This document shows, piece after piece, positions 62,898 to 64,000 of a stretch of DNA of 64,000 nucleotides. The DNA comes from an uncultured bacterium (GTDB lineage Bacteria > Bacillota > Clostridia > Lachnospirales > Lachnospiraceae). The DNA lies in the NCBI GenBank assembly GCA_905214875.1, contig CAJMNR010000007.1, positions 1 to 64,000 of the forward strand. The letters run 5' to 3'. The first letter of the stretch is position 1, and each line of letters opens with the position of its first letter. The position numbers were made by a program, and so were the translations under genes. The notes beneath the pieces are model-generated. The model was not told the DNA's origin. It ran no database searches and saw only the letters and a program-made list of their open reading frames with translations.

Positions 62898-63762
62898 ACG
62901 ATTCAGTATTATTGCCTTACTTGCAACATGTTTTGCACTCACTGGATGTGCGGTGAAACAAGGAAATCAAGAGGAAGCAAAACAAGAGGAACGAATTGCG
63001 GTTACTTCAGTAGCCGTTCTTCAAATCCTTGATGCATTGGAAGTCGACAATGTTGTCGGAGTTCCAAAGACAGAAAGCGAGATTCCAGATAGATATAAAG
63101 AGGTAGAACAAATTGGTGCACCAATGTCACCAGACCTTGAAGTTCTTGCGACAGTATCTCCAACCATTGTACTTTCCCCGATTTCATTAGAGGGAGATTT
63201 GAAACAAAAGTACGAAGGAGCTGGGCTCGATTCTTACTTTGTGAATCTTGACAGTGTGGAAGGCATGTATTCTTCCATAGCTGAATTAGGAAAACGATTT
63301 GGAAAAGAAGAAAAAGCAGAGGAACTAGTAAAACAATATGAGTCATGGGCAGAAGAGCAGAAGAAAAAACAGGAAAGCCGTGAAGAAAAATCCGTACTGA
63401 TCCTTATGGGCCTTCCAGGTTCTTATGTAGTAGCCACAGAACATAGTTATATTGGTAACCTCGTAGCATTAGCTGGAGGAAAGAACTGCTATGAAGGACA
63501 GTCTGAGGAAGATTTTATTAATGTTAATACCGAAGATATGTTAAAGAAGAACCCAGATGTCATTATAAGAACATCCCATGCAATGCCAGAGCAGGTAATG
63601 GAAATGTTCAAGAAAGAGTTCAGTGAAAATGATATTTGGAAGCATTTTGAGGCAGTAAAGAATAAACAGGTCTTTGACCTTACAAGTACAGACTTTGGTA
63701 TGAGTTCCAACTTGAATTATGCCAAAGCAGTAGAAGAAGTGGAAGGATATTTATATCCATAA
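62890..63762 (+). CDS. Haem/iron ABC transporter binding lipoprotein (IsdE-like)
   Basis: A 290-residue lipoprotein (signal ends LTGC, about Cys19) of the helical-backbone periplasmic binding family (class III). Features are VTSVAVLQILDALEVDNVVGVP, GAPMSPDLEVLATVSPTIVL and MGLPGSYVVATEHSYIGNLVALAGG. It is encoded between NEAT proteins and a FecCD permease, so haem is the likely cargo. The ATG overlaps the previous stop by 8 nt, indicating coupling. Confidence 0.9.
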   Translation: MSKRFSIIALLATCFALTGCAVKQGNQEEAKQEERIAVTSVAVLQILDALEVDNVVGVPKTESEIPDRYKEVEQIGAPMSPDLEVLATVSPTIVLSPISLEGDLKQKYEGAGLDSYFVNLDSVEGMYSSIAELGKRFGKEEKAEELVKQYESWAEEQKKKQESREEKSVLILMGLPGSYVVATEHSYIGNLVALAGGKNCYEGQSEEDFINVNTEDMLKKNPDVIIRTSHAMPEQVMEMFKKEFSENDIWKHFEAVKNKQVFDLTSTDFGMSSNLNYAKAVEEVEGYLYP

Positions 63763-63783
63763 GAAAATGATAGGAGAAGAACT

Positions 63784-64000
63784 TTGCAAACGAGAAGTAG
63801 AAAGATGATTGCATTTATTACTGTAATCATAGGATTAATTAGTTTTATTGTAATAGCATGTAATGTAGGAAGTCTGAAGGTAACGCCAGGGGAGCTATTT
63901 CGTGGTTTGTTTATCGAATACGATCAGAAAGTAGCGACTATCTATGACCTTCGATTCCCTAGAATCTTTGTGGCGATGCTTGCTGGAGCAGCATTGTCCG
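63784..64000 (+). CDS. FecCD-family permease, cut by window end
   Basis: The first 72 codons of a haem/iron ABC permease. The first helix (MIAFITVIIGLISFIVIACNV as a region) is followed by the family hallmark DLRFPRIFVAMLAGAALS. The TTG at 63784 lies 6 nt after AGGAGAAG; an in-frame ATG at 63805 is the other choice. The gene continues past 64000. It should form the membrane channel for the preceding lipoprotein. Confidence 0.85.
   Translation, partial: MQTRSRKMIAFITVIIGLISFIVIACNVGSLKVTPGELFRGLFIEYDQKVATIYDLRFPRIFVAMLAGAALS

Overview
The window is low-GC Firmicutes DNA. I infer a plant-polysaccharide-degrading Lachnospiraceae (Clostridium cluster XIVa, in the style of Lachnoclostridium phytofermentans or Anaerosporobacter). 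The grounds are a DUF6171-type Cys-rich protein, GH127/GH51/GH43 arabinan genes, a NEAT-type haem system, ECF vitamin uptake, c-di-GMP-I, guanine and cobalamin riboswitches, and strong AGGAGG ribosome sites. The species assignment is inference.

Layout. 1-5.3 kb: a PQQ-type beta-propeller protein, a DUF2935 protein, YjdM/PhnA, a lone GH51 arabinofuranosidase and a small DUF6171 protein. 5.3-8.7 kb: an acetate transporter, a membrane HD-GYP (c-di-GMP phosphodiesterase) gene, then a c-di-GMP-I riboswitch with its own promoter and terminator, followed by about 1 kb with no credible protein gene but at least a dozen strong hairpins and a final terminator. 8.7-11.6 kb: a Cys/Trp/Asn-repeat protein, a degenerate NodB protein, and a guanine-riboswitch-controlled purine permease. 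11.8-21.6 kb: a LacI regulator and an arabinan operon (GH127, ABC sugar importer, GH51, GH43, YesL). 21.9-28.2 kb: a cobalamin riboswitch operon joining intrinsic-factor-like (DUF4430 plus alpha/alpha-toroid) surface proteins to a dedicated ECF transporter. 28.3-31.7 kb: beta-glucoside PTS plus 6-phospho-beta-glucosidase. 32-35.5 kb: a DUF4300 protein, a GreA-tail-like protein and a damaged chemotaxis receptor. 35.5-44.7 kb (minus strand): a ten-gene Mrp-type cation/proton antiporter operon with four large antiporter-like subunits. 45-53 kb: tetrapyrrole genes hemC, cobA-hemD, hemB, hemA, precorrin-2 dehydrogenase and hemL, facing a sirohaem sulfite/nitrite reductase. 53-60 kb: a heterodimeric ABC exporter, two hypotheticals and an aldehyde dehydrogenase. 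60-64 kb: a Fur-box-controlled NEAT haem-capture operon with a haem-binding lipoprotein and a permease cut by the window end.

How the genes work together. The tetrapyrrole genes present lead to sirohaem and cobalamin precursors; no late haem genes are visible here. Haem (NEAT system) and B12 (ECF system) instead appear to be scavenged. c-di-GMP is degraded by the HD-GYP protein and sensed by the riboswitch just downstream.

Most notable items: the c-di-GMP-riboswitch-led long structured RNA (7.4-8.6 kb); a four-copy, about 90-nt structured repeat that always begins right after a terminator hairpin; and the B12 capture/ECF operon with its triple-hairpin leader.
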